Part shown: positions 47,800 to 56,164 of the stretch, piece after piece
Layout: each line of letters opens with the position of its first letter
Position numbering within the stretch: position 1 is the stretch's first letter
From: Mesorhizobium amorphae CCNWGS0123
GTDB lineage: Bacteria > Pseudomonadota > Alphaproteobacteria > Rhizobiales > Rhizobiaceae
Length of the DNA stretch: 64,000 nt
Assembly (NCBI RefSeq): GCF_001686985.1
Contig: NZ_CP015322.1
Location: forward strand, 186,001 to 250,000
Reading direction: 5' to 3'
Made by a program: the position numbers and the translations under genes
The notes under the pieces: model-generated
What the model was told of the DNA's origin: nothing
Databases searched by the model: none
Seen by the model: the letters and a program-made list of their open reading frames with translations, nothing else

Positions 47800-48800
47800 T
47801 GAGCGCGCCGGGCAGCATCGCTTCGGTCGTCGCGGAATCACCAACATAGAACGTTCCGTCGCTCCATATGGCATGCATGATCACCGCCAGCTTGCGCGCC
47901 ACAGCGACACTGGCCTTGCAATGGTACGAACGTTTGGCGATCGCCCGGCCCCGGCTTTTGACCTTGTCGGAGCCCTTGAAGCACGTCATCCGTCCCGACG
48001 CCGCCTCGTAGAGCGAGCGTCGTACATCCGCGTCGCCGGCTTTCGATATGCGGCCCTGGACGTCGGTCGAGGTGCCCGACTGCCAGCGCCGCGAGGTCGG
48101 CCCGAAGTAGGGTGCGACGTCGCGCGAGTGGCGGAAGTGCGACAGATCGTCGATCGCCGTCATGAACGAAGGTGTTGCGATGGGTCGACGCCGGGGATTG
48201 CCATGAAGCGTCAGCACAGTTCACTGCGGGCCACCATTTTGACGACGAGATTTTGCAGCCGGCAATACTGCCGCCACAGCGCTGCCCATGCCGACAGCAT
48301 CGTGTCCATCAACTCGGACGATAATGGATCTCCCGCGGGCTCGGTGCGCTCCGCCTACTCGAAGGCCGTCGCCTGACCTTGCCCAGGCGGATGCCGAACG
48401 CCTTCAGCGAATGACGTATGGCATTCTCCAGGTCGAGGAACTTGGCCTTCAATTGCGCCGGTGTGTGGAAGTTTGGTCCGATGGCAGCTTTCCGATTTGA
48501 TGTGGGCCTGTCGGAACCCAAGCCGGTGCGCATGATATCGGCGATGCCGAGCGCATCGGCCTTGTCGGTTTTGTTGCGCGGCGCCGACATCGCGGCGCGC
48601 ACGTGCTGATCTCCCAACGGCCGGCAGGCCGTGTCTCTTGAATTTGAGATGCAGCCAAGGCGACGGTGATCCCGACGCGGCGCAGCCGTCCGAGGAACGG
48701 TTTCAGAATATCGAAGATCGCCTCCGGATCGGTCACGACCGCCGATACCAGATGCGCCGCGCGAGAGAATCCGGTGCATTTCGACTTGGGTCGCCCACCT
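47800..48800 (-). pseudogene. Decayed IS110-family transposase
   Basis: Minus strand, read in several frames, gives VVTDPEAIFDILKPFLGRLRRVG, VRAAMSAPRNKTDKADALGIADIMRTG, KFLDLENAIRHSLKAFGIRLGKV, then FMTAIDDLSHFRHSRDVAPYFG and RISKAGDADVRRSLYEAASG. These are consecutive parts of one IS110 transposase, split by at least two frameshifts. It borders the defence island. Confidence 0.85.
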
Positions 48801-48863
48801 GATACTTGAACGTTTGCGGCAACATCCACATATTCGAACGAATGGCGAACATTTGAGGGATAT

Positions 48864-49877
48864 ATGCCGGTTCCGCAGGCGCGTTTTACCGAACTTCTCG
48901 CTGACATCGAGCCAAGCCCAACCACGAAGTCCCACGCATCTGGCGGACACAGTGGCATTCGGGATCACCTTCGAACGCAGGAAGAGTTCAAGGACAGGTA
49001 TATCTCAAGCTTTCTGTCCGGCAGCTATGCGCGCGACACGTCGATTCGACCGCGCACGTCAGCTGATGGCCAGGAGCGTCCAGACGTCGACATCATCATC
49101 GTCACGAACTTCGAAACCAGCGACCATCCCGACGATGTTCTGAACGAAGTGTGCCGGGCACTCGAGGACGGAGGTGACGGCTACGAGGTCGAACGCATCA
49201 ACAAGCGCTCGGTGCGCGTCGAGACGTGGCAGGCCGACATGGACATCGTTCCGGTCGTGCAGACGTCGAACGGCTACATGATTCCGGATCGGGACAACGG
49301 CACCTGGAAGTTCACCAACCCGCCGGTTCATACCTCCTGGAGCGCCGAACAGAACAAAAGGTTCGGCGGCCGCTTCAAGCCGCTCGTCAAGCTGTTCAAG
49401 TGGTGGCGTCGAATTAACCCTAGCGGCAAGCGTCCGAAAGGTTTCGTGCTTGAAGTGCTCGTCTCGCTTCATGCGCCGACAGCGGAAACGCATTATGGCG
49501 CCGCCTTCGCCCAGTTGCTGACGAATATCGATAAAGCATACGGCTTCCTCGCGTCGCTCGACCAGAAGCCGTTCATCGCCGACCCCGCGGATCAGTCGAA
49601 CGACATTCTGGGCAAGGTGAAGCTGGCGCAGTGGAAGGACTTTATCGACAAGGTTCGCGTCTATGCCGACATTGCGCGTCGCGCGCAGGAAACCGACGAT
49701 ATGGACGAGGCGACACGCCAATGGAGGCGGGTGTTCGGCGATCGGTTCAAGGCGACCGCGAACCCGGCGAAGGCTGCTTCCTACGGCGGCTTTGCCGCGG
49801 CAACACCTTTGGCCGCCGGCTACACATTCCCCGATGCGATGGCCGCGCCGGCCAGCAAGCCGCGTGGCTTCGCTTGA
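48864..49877 (+). CDS. cdnD: CBASS CD-NTase (cyclic-oligonucleotide synthase)
   Basis: This enzyme makes a cyclic nucleotide signal on phage infection. The 337-residue protein has the nucleotidyltransferase core GSYARDTSIRP (53-63), the acidic pair in RPDVDIIIV (D74, D76) and a third acid in ADMDIVPV (near 125-127). A helical second domain follows. The C-terminus ends SKPRGFA, a flexible tail of the kind Cap2 joins to targets. The letter of the clade is a guess; the D clade fits the SAVED partner. The stop overlaps the Cap2 start. Confidence 0.9.
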   Translation: MPVPQARFTELLADIEPSPTTKSHASGGHSGIRDHLRTQEEFKDRYISSFLSGSYARDTSIRPRTSADGQERPDVDIIIVTNFETSDHPDDVLNEVCRALEDGGDGYEVERINKRSVRVETWQADMDIVPVVQTSNGYMIPDRDNGTWKFTNPPVHTSWSAEQNKRFGGRFKPLVKLFKWWRRINPSGKRPKGFVLEVLVSLHAPTAETHYGAAFAQLLTNIDKAYGFLASLDQKPFIADPADQSNDILGKVKLAQWKDFIDKVRVYADIARRAQETDDMDEATRQWRRVFGDRFKATANPAKAASYGGFAAATPLAAGYTFPDAMAAPASKPRGFA

Positions 49878-51565
49878 AGTTCTGGTGGCTGACTGATTCG
49901 GCGAGGCTGGCGGCCGAAAAGGCGGCGGTCGAGGCACTTGCTCGCGGCGAGAGTTGGTTCGAGTTCGAGCGCTGGCGGTTTCATGAAGGCAGCCTAAGCG
50001 CTGAAGGTGTCCTGAGCGCGCATGGCCAGCGCTATCAGGTACGCCTTGTCTATCCGGATCAGTACCCGGAAGTTCCGGCATGGGTTGAACCGCAGGACGA
50101 GGTCCGCTGGACAACGCATCAGTACGGCAACGGCACACTCTGCCTGGAACTGCGGCCGGACAACTGGATTCCCGGCGCGACCGGCGTCGATGTCCTGCGC
50201 AGCGCCTACAACTTGCTCGATATCGAGGACCCTCTTGGGAAAGGCGAGGTACGCGCGCCGTCGGCGCATGACGTCGGCGAGCTGCAGGCCTATGGCTGGG
50301 GCGCCAACCCAGTGCTGATCGGCTCGGGCTGTGCGACGCGGATCCGAGCCGGCACCGCGATCGGTGTCCAGGCTCTGCGGTGGATGGCCAGTGCTGATGT
50401 ATGGCCGATCATGATCCACGACGAAGCGGATCAGCGGGGTGCCCGCCGCGTGCCTGGGCCTGACATCGACAGTTGGCGTTTCACAGTGCCCGTCTATGTA
50501 TCCGACGAGGCTCCGCCGCCTGCGGGCGAGTTCGATCGGACAACATTGGTTCGGGCCGCCGGGCTCGATCCGGTGACGGCGGCGGCGGTTGAAGCCTCAT
50601 CCGCCGGCGTCGTCATCTTCAAGGGCGCCGAGCTTGATGTCTTCCATCTCACCGCTGACGGCGGAACCAGCCGCCGCCGGGTCTTTATCCTGCCCGATGA
50701 GGATGGTCTGCGCTCATCGCGGCCAGCGGAGGTCGAAGCCAAGCGTGTTACGATCGTCGGTGCCGGCTCGGTCGGGTCGAAAATCGCCGAGTCGCTACTG
50801 CGTTCAGGTGCTCATCGCCAGACATTGGTCGATGGCGACGTGATGCTGCCAGGGAATCTGGAGCGCCATGCGCTCGATTGGCGCGACATCGGGTTTCGCA
50901 AGGTACATGGGCTGAAGCGCCGGCTCCTCGGAATCGTACCTGGCGCCGACGTGAAGGTCATCGATGTCAACTTGAACTGGCAGCGGTCGGCGAAGACCCA
51001 TGCCTGGCAGGTTGAGGCTGTGGCCGAGAGCGACGTCATCGTGGATGCGACCGGCGATCCGGCGACTGCGCTCTTCCTGGCCGCAATCGCGGACGCGAAT
51101 GGTCGCGCGTTCGTCTTGGTCGAGGTCTTTGAAGGTGGACTCGGTGCTCTGATTGCAACCGCTATACCGAGCCGCGATCCACCCTTTGTGGAAGGCCGAG
51201 CGACGTTTCTGGCCTGGTGCGATGAGCAGGGTGTCAAACCGCCTGAGGCCGGTCCGAGGCGCTACGAAATGCTTGCCGAGGATGGCACCCCGGTTGCCGC
51301 CGATGACGCCGCTGTCACAATGACCGCTGGCCACGCGGCTCGGGTAATCCTGGACATCCTTGACGGCAATCCCGCTCCGATCGATTCCGCCTGGCTGCTG
51401 CTCGGATACCGAAAGGCCTGGCTGTTCGACGGACATTGCCACACAATCCGCCTGAATGTCGGCGAGCGCGGGCTGAGGCCTCCGATCGCCGACAATCCGG
51501 AGGCCCGGTCGTTCGCCTTTGCACTGATACAGGAGTTGCTTGGTGAAGGTAGCGCTGGCGGCTGA
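49874..51565 (+). CDS. cap2: CBASS Cap2, E2-E1 fusion
   Basis: Cap2 conjugates the CD-NTase C-terminus to target proteins and primes signalling. The 563-residue product has an E2-like domain with YPEVPAW and the catalytic cysteine in NGTLCLEL (C90), and an E1/ThiF-like domain from about residue 290 starting VTIVGAGSVGSKIAESL. A cysteine at 449 (FLAWCDE) is a candidate E1 thioester site. TTG 49874 was chosen because it overlaps the CD-NTase stop as TTGA and the frame cannot start earlier without entering that gene. No strong ribosome-binding site, so coupling is likely. Confidence 0.9.
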   Translation: MKFWWLTDSARLAAEKAAVEALARGESWFEFERWRFHEGSLSAEGVLSAHGQRYQVRLVYPDQYPEVPAWVEPQDEVRWTTHQYGNGTLCLELRPDNWIPGATGVDVLRSAYNLLDIEDPLGKGEVRAPSAHDVGELQAYGWGANPVLIGSGCATRIRAGTAIGVQALRWMASADVWPIMIHDEADQRGARRVPGPDIDSWRFTVPVYVSDEAPPPAGEFDRTTLVRAAGLDPVTAAAVEASSAGVVIFKGAELDVFHLTADGGTSRRRVFILPDEDGLRSSRPAEVEAKRVTIVGAGSVGSKIAESLLRSGAHRQTLVDGDVMLPGNLERHALDWRDIGFRKVHGLKRRLLGIVPGADVKVIDVNLNWQRSAKTHAWQVEAVAESDVIVDATGDPATALFLAAIADANGRAFVLVEVFEGGLGALIATAIPSRDPPFVEGRATFLAWCDEQGVKPPEAGPRRYEMLAEDGTPVAADDAAVTMTAGHAARVILDILDGNPAPIDSAWLLLGYRKAWLFDGHCHTIRLNVGERGLRPPIADNPEARSFAFALIQELLGEGSAGG

Positions 51566-52007
51566 TCAGACCGAAAGGCTCCTCGCAGCTCTTGAGCGAG
51601 CAGGCGTCAAGGAAATCGGCGGCCAGTTGTTCGGCGAACAGCTTGCGCCGTCGGACTTTCGCGTGACGGAACTGACCGTGCAGTCCCGGCCCGGCACATT
51701 CGCCCGGTTCATCGTCGATCTGCTGCAGGCTGCAAAGGATGCCATTCGCTTTTTCGATCGAACCGAGCATCGATACACGAGGTACAACTATATTGGCGAG
51801 TGGCACAGCCACCCGAGCTTCGCGGTGCAGCCTAGCGGTACTGACGCGGCGACGATGCGGCAACTCGTCCGGGATGCGCAGTTTGCGGGGACCTTCGCCG
51901 TTCTGATGATCGTACGGCTGGATGCGGAGACACTGACATCGGGCGCCTGGGTCTTTGATCCGCAAGGAAACGAACGTCGGGTTTTGCTGGAGGTTGAACT
52001 TGAGTGA
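51543..52007 (+). CDS. cap3: CBASS Cap3, JAMM/MPN isopeptidase
   Basis: Cap3 removes Cap2-made conjugates. The 154-residue protein has the full JAMM motif: E25 (KEIGGQLFG), H88 and H90 in GEWHSHP, S98 and D101 in PSGTD. GTG 51543 was chosen because AGGAG precedes it by about seven bases; it overlaps the end of cap2 by 23 bases. Confidence 0.92.
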   Translation: MKVALAADQTERLLAALERAGVKEIGGQLFGEQLAPSDFRVTELTVQSRPGTFARFIVDLLQAAKDAIRFFDRTEHRYTRYNYIGEWHSHPSFAVQPSGTDAATMRQLVRDAQFAGTFAVLMIVRLDAETLTSGAWVFDPQGNERRVLLEVELE

Positions 52008-53421
52008 GATTGAGAATGGACCGGCCCTGACCGACGCCCGAGGCATGGGCGGCGTGATTGCCCAAGACGGCTTCGACTATCAACTTTGGGACGGTCTTGC
52101 GCGGCTGCCGGCCTGGCTGGCCAACCCCGCCTTCGAGCAGATGATTTTTGAAGGCCTTGAGGACCTGGAAGCGCGGTTCTTCGCGCCTCAGGCGCCGAGA
52201 GAGCGGCTGCTCGAGCGCTTCCAGGCGAAGGCCGGCTCATTGGCGCCAGCCGCGGTGCGAGAGGTCTTCGAGACGTTTGAGTGCTTCGAGAATAGCTATC
52301 CGCGTGCCGCGCGCGTCCAGACACTGGTAACACCTCGGTTGCCGGCAACTGTGGGCTGGCTCGCGCGGGATCCAAGCCGGGTCCGCAAGGCTCGTCCGTT
52401 CTACGCGCCTTTTGCCGACATCATGGCGGCAAGCGATGCCGAGTTGCTGAGCAGACTCGTCGAGGCCTACGGAGATCAACTGGGGAACTTCATCGCCCAG
52501 TCGGTCGAGGTCAGCGAGCGCAATCTCCCGGGCCACGATGCCGCCCTGGCAGCATTCGGAATCGAGCTCGACCGGGCCTATCCTTCCCTGGAAGCGCCCC
52601 AGAAGCGGGTAGGCGAAGCTTTCGAGGCGTTGAGCGCTCTGGCGCGCAGGTCGATCGGCGCACCGCTGGGTCGGGACGTGTTGGTGAAGACCATCGAAGA
52701 TGCGTTGGGCAAGCCGCTCCCACTGCCACGAAGCTTCCCGCTCCATGTCCGTTCCGATCGAAACGAGGCTGACGAGCGCTGTCTCGAGATCGACGCCAGT
52801 GCGTTTTCCGGTCGCGACGGCGTATTTCCGCCACCAGCACAGTGGGCGGGTGACCTCGCTGCGCCATTGGATAGGACAGCACGGTGGCTGCGAAGCCATG
52901 CCATACACCGGGTCGCGCTTACGGGCTCCTACCGACTGACGACCGCGATAATCATCGGCTGGTCACTGCGTTCAGCTCTCGGGTTCGAATTGGAAATTCC
53001 GACCCGAGATGGTTCATGGGCGACCGACGATCGGCCCGCTCCGAGCGACTCTGCGCAAAACTGGCGGATTACGGAACCGACGAACTTGGCTGCTGGTCAA
53101 CTCGTCGTGTGTGTCGGCATCCTGCGCGATCCTGGTGCCGATCTCGGTCAGAGTGCCGGAATCCCTGCAGAGGCGGTGCTGGGGTTTTACCTCGATGAGC
53201 CGATCGTTTCTGCGAAAGCGGCGCAGGCCGGTGTCACGGGCATCAAGCGAGCGGTGGATGCTGCGATTGCGCGATTAAGGCCTAAGGGTATCCAACTCTA
53301 CTTCGCCGGGCCAGCGGCTTTTGCTGTAGCACTTGGCCACCGCTGGAACGCGATGCCACCGACGCAACTGCACGAGTTTGCCACCTTGAGTCGTACCTAT
53401 GTCGCTACCGGGCTGATTTGA
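52000..53421 (+). CDS. cap4: CBASS effector Cap4: DUF4297-type nuclease plus SAVED
   Basis: The effector binds the cyclic nucleotide through SAVED and then cuts DNA. The 473-residue protein begins with a restriction-like region: FDYQLWDGL, then E51 and D55 in FEGLEDLEARF and Q75-A-K77 in ERFQAKAG, matching the E/D...QxK site of Cap4/DUF4297. The C-terminal half holds SAVED, with GIKRAVDAAIARLRPKGIQLYFAGP and AFAVALGHRWN near 425-450. TTG 52000 is supported by GGAGG at 51989-51993 and overlaps cap3 by eight bases. The frame is intact, so the four-gene system is complete. Confidence 0.85.
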   Translation: MSEIENGPALTDARGMGGVIAQDGFDYQLWDGLARLPAWLANPAFEQMIFEGLEDLEARFFAPQAPRERLLERFQAKAGSLAPAAVREVFETFECFENSYPRAARVQTLVTPRLPATVGWLARDPSRVRKARPFYAPFADIMAASDAELLSRLVEAYGDQLGNFIAQSVEVSERNLPGHDAALAAFGIELDRAYPSLEAPQKRVGEAFEALSALARRSIGAPLGRDVLVKTIEDALGKPLPLPRSFPLHVRSDRNEADERCLEIDASAFSGRDGVFPPPAQWAGDLAAPLDRTARWLRSHAIHRVALTGSYRLTTAIIIGWSLRSALGFELEIPTRDGSWATDDRPAPSDSAQNWRITEPTNLAAGQLVVCVGILRDPGADLGQSAGIPAEAVLGFYLDEPIVSAKAAQAGVTGIKRAVDAAIARLRPKGIQLYFAGPAAFAVALGHRWNAMPPTQLHEFATLSRTYVATGLI

Positions 53422-54324
53422 TCAGGAACGGCGGACTAGGTTCTTTATCCACGCCATCGCAATCTCGATAGCCCAGTCCGTCTGATGGACCGTGAGGTTG
53501 GGCGGCGGTTGGCTCCCGGCGCCATGGCCATGGGGATTTCGAACGTGGACGAAATATGCTCTCAGCATGTCTCCTTCCCACGGGGCGACAAAACGCCCGC
53601 TCTGTTGACTGACAAGGTTGTCGATATAGTTGGCGGCGCCGCGCTCACGACCCGTCGACCATCCCTTGTCATCGGATATGATCTTGATGGCGCTTTCAAG
53701 CGCCTTCGCGGCATGGAAGGCCGCATCCTGACGCTGGCCCTCAGCGCGCTCGATTGCCTCCTTCAGTTCGCGATCGACATTTGCCCATTTCGCATCCCGC
53801 AGAAGTATCCAGCAGGGCTCCGCGGTGCGCGTCTCGGTCAGTTCATCGCGCGCGAACTGCAGGATCCCGTTATGATAGTGCAACCCCATGCCGGCATGGC
53901 GAAGGCGACCGTTAAGCTCTTTCACGGCGCTCGCGACAGCGGATACTGCAGCTGGAGCACGAGGGGCAAGTTCACGGGCACGCTCTTCGGCAAATCGGAA
54001 AAGCAACTCTACAAGGCTGAGACGCATTTTTAGGAATGCGTCGGCGGAACTATGGTGGTCGTTCCAAAGGTCATAAGTCTCGGTCAGGAATTCACCGCAG
54101 ACAGCATCCCAAGACGATGCGTCGTAGAGACGTCCGCATCCTGCTTCACGTGCAAGCGCGTCATGCGCTCGCTTGAAGAAGCCAATATCCAATTGCAAAG
54201 GTTCGACAAGGTCGTCGAAGATGATGTGCGCGGCCTGCAGGAAGAACCGGTGCATCTCGGCACTGGGGTGATCCGCCCAGTAAACCTGCTGAGGGTAACG
54301 GCGAAGGAATATTTCCTGGATCAT
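53422..54324 (-). CDS. Abi/HEPN-like protein
   Basis: The 300-residue product is mostly helical. The C-terminal 110 residues, from FHAAKALESAIKIISDDKGW to VHVRNPHGHG, look like the Abi_C/HEPN-type abortive infection domain; RNPHGHG contains an Arg-His spacing like the HEPN ribonuclease motif (R-x4-6-H). The stop lies directly next to the CBASS effector stop on the opposite strand, with no base between them. No family name is certain. It could protect on its own or belong to the neighbouring minus-strand system, 91 bases away. Confidence 0.6.
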   Translation of the reverse strand: MIQEIFLRRYPQQVYWADHPSAEMHRFFLQAAHIIFDDLVEPLQLDIGFFKRAHDALAREAGCGRLYDASSWDAVCGEFLTETYDLWNDHHSSADAFLKMRLSLVELLFRFAEERARELAPRAPAAVSAVASAVKELNGRLRHAGMGLHYHNGILQFARDELTETRTAEPCWILLRDAKWANVDRELKEAIERAEGQRQDAAFHAAKALESAIKIISDDKGWSTGRERGAANYIDNLVSQQSGRFVAPWEGDMLRAYFVHVRNPHGHGAGSQPPPNLTVHQTDWAIEIAMAWIKNLVRRS

Positions 54325-54415
54325 GATGCGCCGCGGTCAGTAAATCCTGCTTTTGATTCGGCTACGGAGTACGGCAAGTCAGAGTCATTGTGCATATGGC
54401 TAATCTTTTGCTGTG

Positions 54416-56164
54416 CTACGCATCGGTCTGAGGCTCGCCTATTGCGCCGACGATTATGGACCCCATCGAAGAACCTACAAGTGCGCCCTTTAAAAGTTGC
54501 ACAATCCCAGAGCCCTTCAATAGAAGTCCCAGTTCCGCTCCTCGAGCCCTGGTCCCGTCCACGGTCGTTGAGAGCCAATTGAAGCTGGACGCAGCAAGTG
54601 TGTCGTCATCCCAGAGCAACACCTTTGCGTGAAGCTTTTCAATTTTCTCAAGCCGGATGCCTCTTTCCAGCAATCCATCTTCGGCAGGGGCATAGCCTTC
54701 ACTTGCGAGGAAACGGCTCGGGCGCTGGTAGAACATGTGTACTTTGGTTCCGCGCGCCGCCGCGCGCGACAACGGCACCACAGCCGAAGTCTCTGCGGCA
54801 ATTCCAAACAAATCACAGCCAATAAGTATTCGGCGCTCGGCTTCGTCGCGAGCCTGCCTAATGCACGCATAGTGATCTTCATCGACGAGAAGAGTAATGC
54901 TGTGTTCGCCAGACTCCCCTCGGTTGGCCGCGCTCGAATGCGCGGCGCTCCATAATCGATTGAGCCGCCGCGCCGTAGGGGACCAGCTTCCCGCCGCTGG
55001 CAGTTGGGCGGAAACAAGCCAACCGAGCAGCAGTGTGGCCAGCCGCGGACTTCTCGAGCAAATCGTAACATCCAGAGAGTCGTACCAAGTCGATAGGAAA
55101 TTGCAGCTTCCCACAGCGCTCCGCCACGAGCCGTCGGCAGCGTCATGGATGATTATCTTTGCATGCGAACCCGAGGATGAACTGGACATCTGAACGCGGC
55201 GGCGCAGGTCAGGGGCCAGTTGATCAAGCACTCGTTCTGCGTCCTTAACTGGGCGAGGCTTTTCCGTGCTCTCTGGATCACGGTTCAGCCCCCACAGCAA
55301 CTCCACGCGAACTTTGCGCTTCGCTGCCGCCTCAAAATCCGGCAGCAACTTCTGAAATACTTCGGGGTGCACGAAGCAGGAGTGAAGCACAACTGTAGTC
55401 GCGGCCTCGCCAAGAACCCTGCGTACAAGGGCAAGATGAGCCTCTCCCCCCACGACAATGTCCTCCTGGAGAAAGGTGTCGCGGACTTCATCCTTATAGA
55501 CGCCGAGTCCGTTCGGGCTCGACGCTTCGTTCTCCCCATTTTCTTCGGCCAGCTCAAGCAACATGCGTCGCAATCGCAGCGGCGCGTAGCCGGGAAGTCC
55601 GGTGATGCTCCCGAGGCTAATCTCGAATCGAGCGAAGGGTCTGGATGGTGTTTTTAACCTGGGCTCGTCGGGCTCAAGGCTTTGATCCGCATCGAGGTAG
55701 AGTAGGTCGCGGAACGATCCGTCGTTCTGCTCCCATGATTTGTAGACAGGATCTAGGATGTTTGCGTCTTCTGGCAGATCCTGGAGATAAACTAGGTTGA
55801 GGTCGTCCGACCGTAACCAAGCACCCGTTATCTGATCGAAGCAGAGAGACGTGAACCTTGTGTCGCGGCCGAGTTTCGTAGGCAGTTCGCGTTCCGATGC
55901 GCGGCGAGAACCCACAGCTGTCGCGGCGAAGAACACGCCCTTGTCATCCGCCCTGATTTCGATCCAGTTCTCGCGCAACAGATTTATCAACGCTTCGACA
56001 ACCATTCGCGGGGACACGTTGGCGTCATCCGCCAGTTGGGCAACAGTCCGTCGGGACGCCACCAAGTCCAGCAGAAGCATTTGCTCGAGCAGGCTCCACC
56101 GGCGGCCAAACGACACCGTATAGCTGACTGCGGTGCGCAGCACAGGAACGTATATGATTGTCAT
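54416..56164 (-). CDS. mkoB: PLD-family nuclease, MkoB of a Mokosh-like system
   Basis: The 582-residue protein has an N-terminal winged helix (LLDLVASRRTVAQLADDANVSP, about 30-65) and two phospholipase-D HKD sites: SHAKIIIHD with GSCNFLS, and LHAKVLLWDDD with SSFNWLS. Paired HKD motifs form one nuclease active site. It starts with an ATGA overlap of the kinase-helicase gene. A two-gene helicase plus PLD arrangement is what is known of Mokosh type I, which senses and destroys phage RNA or DNA. The assignment is by architecture. Confidence 0.75.
   Translation of the reverse strand: MTIIYVPVLRTAVSYTVSFGRRWSLLEQMLLLDLVASRRTVAQLADDANVSPRMVVEALINLLRENWIEIRADDKGVFFAATAVGSRRASERELPTKLGRDTRFTSLCFDQITGAWLRSDDLNLVYLQDLPEDANILDPVYKSWEQNDGSFRDLLYLDADQSLEPDEPRLKTPSRPFARFEISLGSITGLPGYAPLRLRRMLLELAEENGENEASSPNGLGVYKDEVRDTFLQEDIVVGGEAHLALVRRVLGEAATTVVLHSCFVHPEVFQKLLPDFEAAAKRKVRVELLWGLNRDPESTEKPRPVKDAERVLDQLAPDLRRRVQMSSSSSGSHAKIIIHDAADGSWRSAVGSCNFLSTWYDSLDVTICSRSPRLATLLLGWLVSAQLPAAGSWSPTARRLNRLWSAAHSSAANRGESGEHSITLLVDEDHYACIRQARDEAERRILIGCDLFGIAAETSAVVPLSRAAARGTKVHMFYQRPSRFLASEGYAPAEDGLLERGIRLEKIEKLHAKVLLWDDDTLAASSFNWLSTTVDGTRARGAELGLLLKGSGIVQLLKGALVGSSMGSIIVGAIGEPQTDA

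Noticed and set aside
49059..50138. Minus-strand frame of 359 residues opposite the CD-NTase gene
   Set aside because: Composition typical of an antisense shadow; the CD-NTase and Cap2 are clear on the plus strand.
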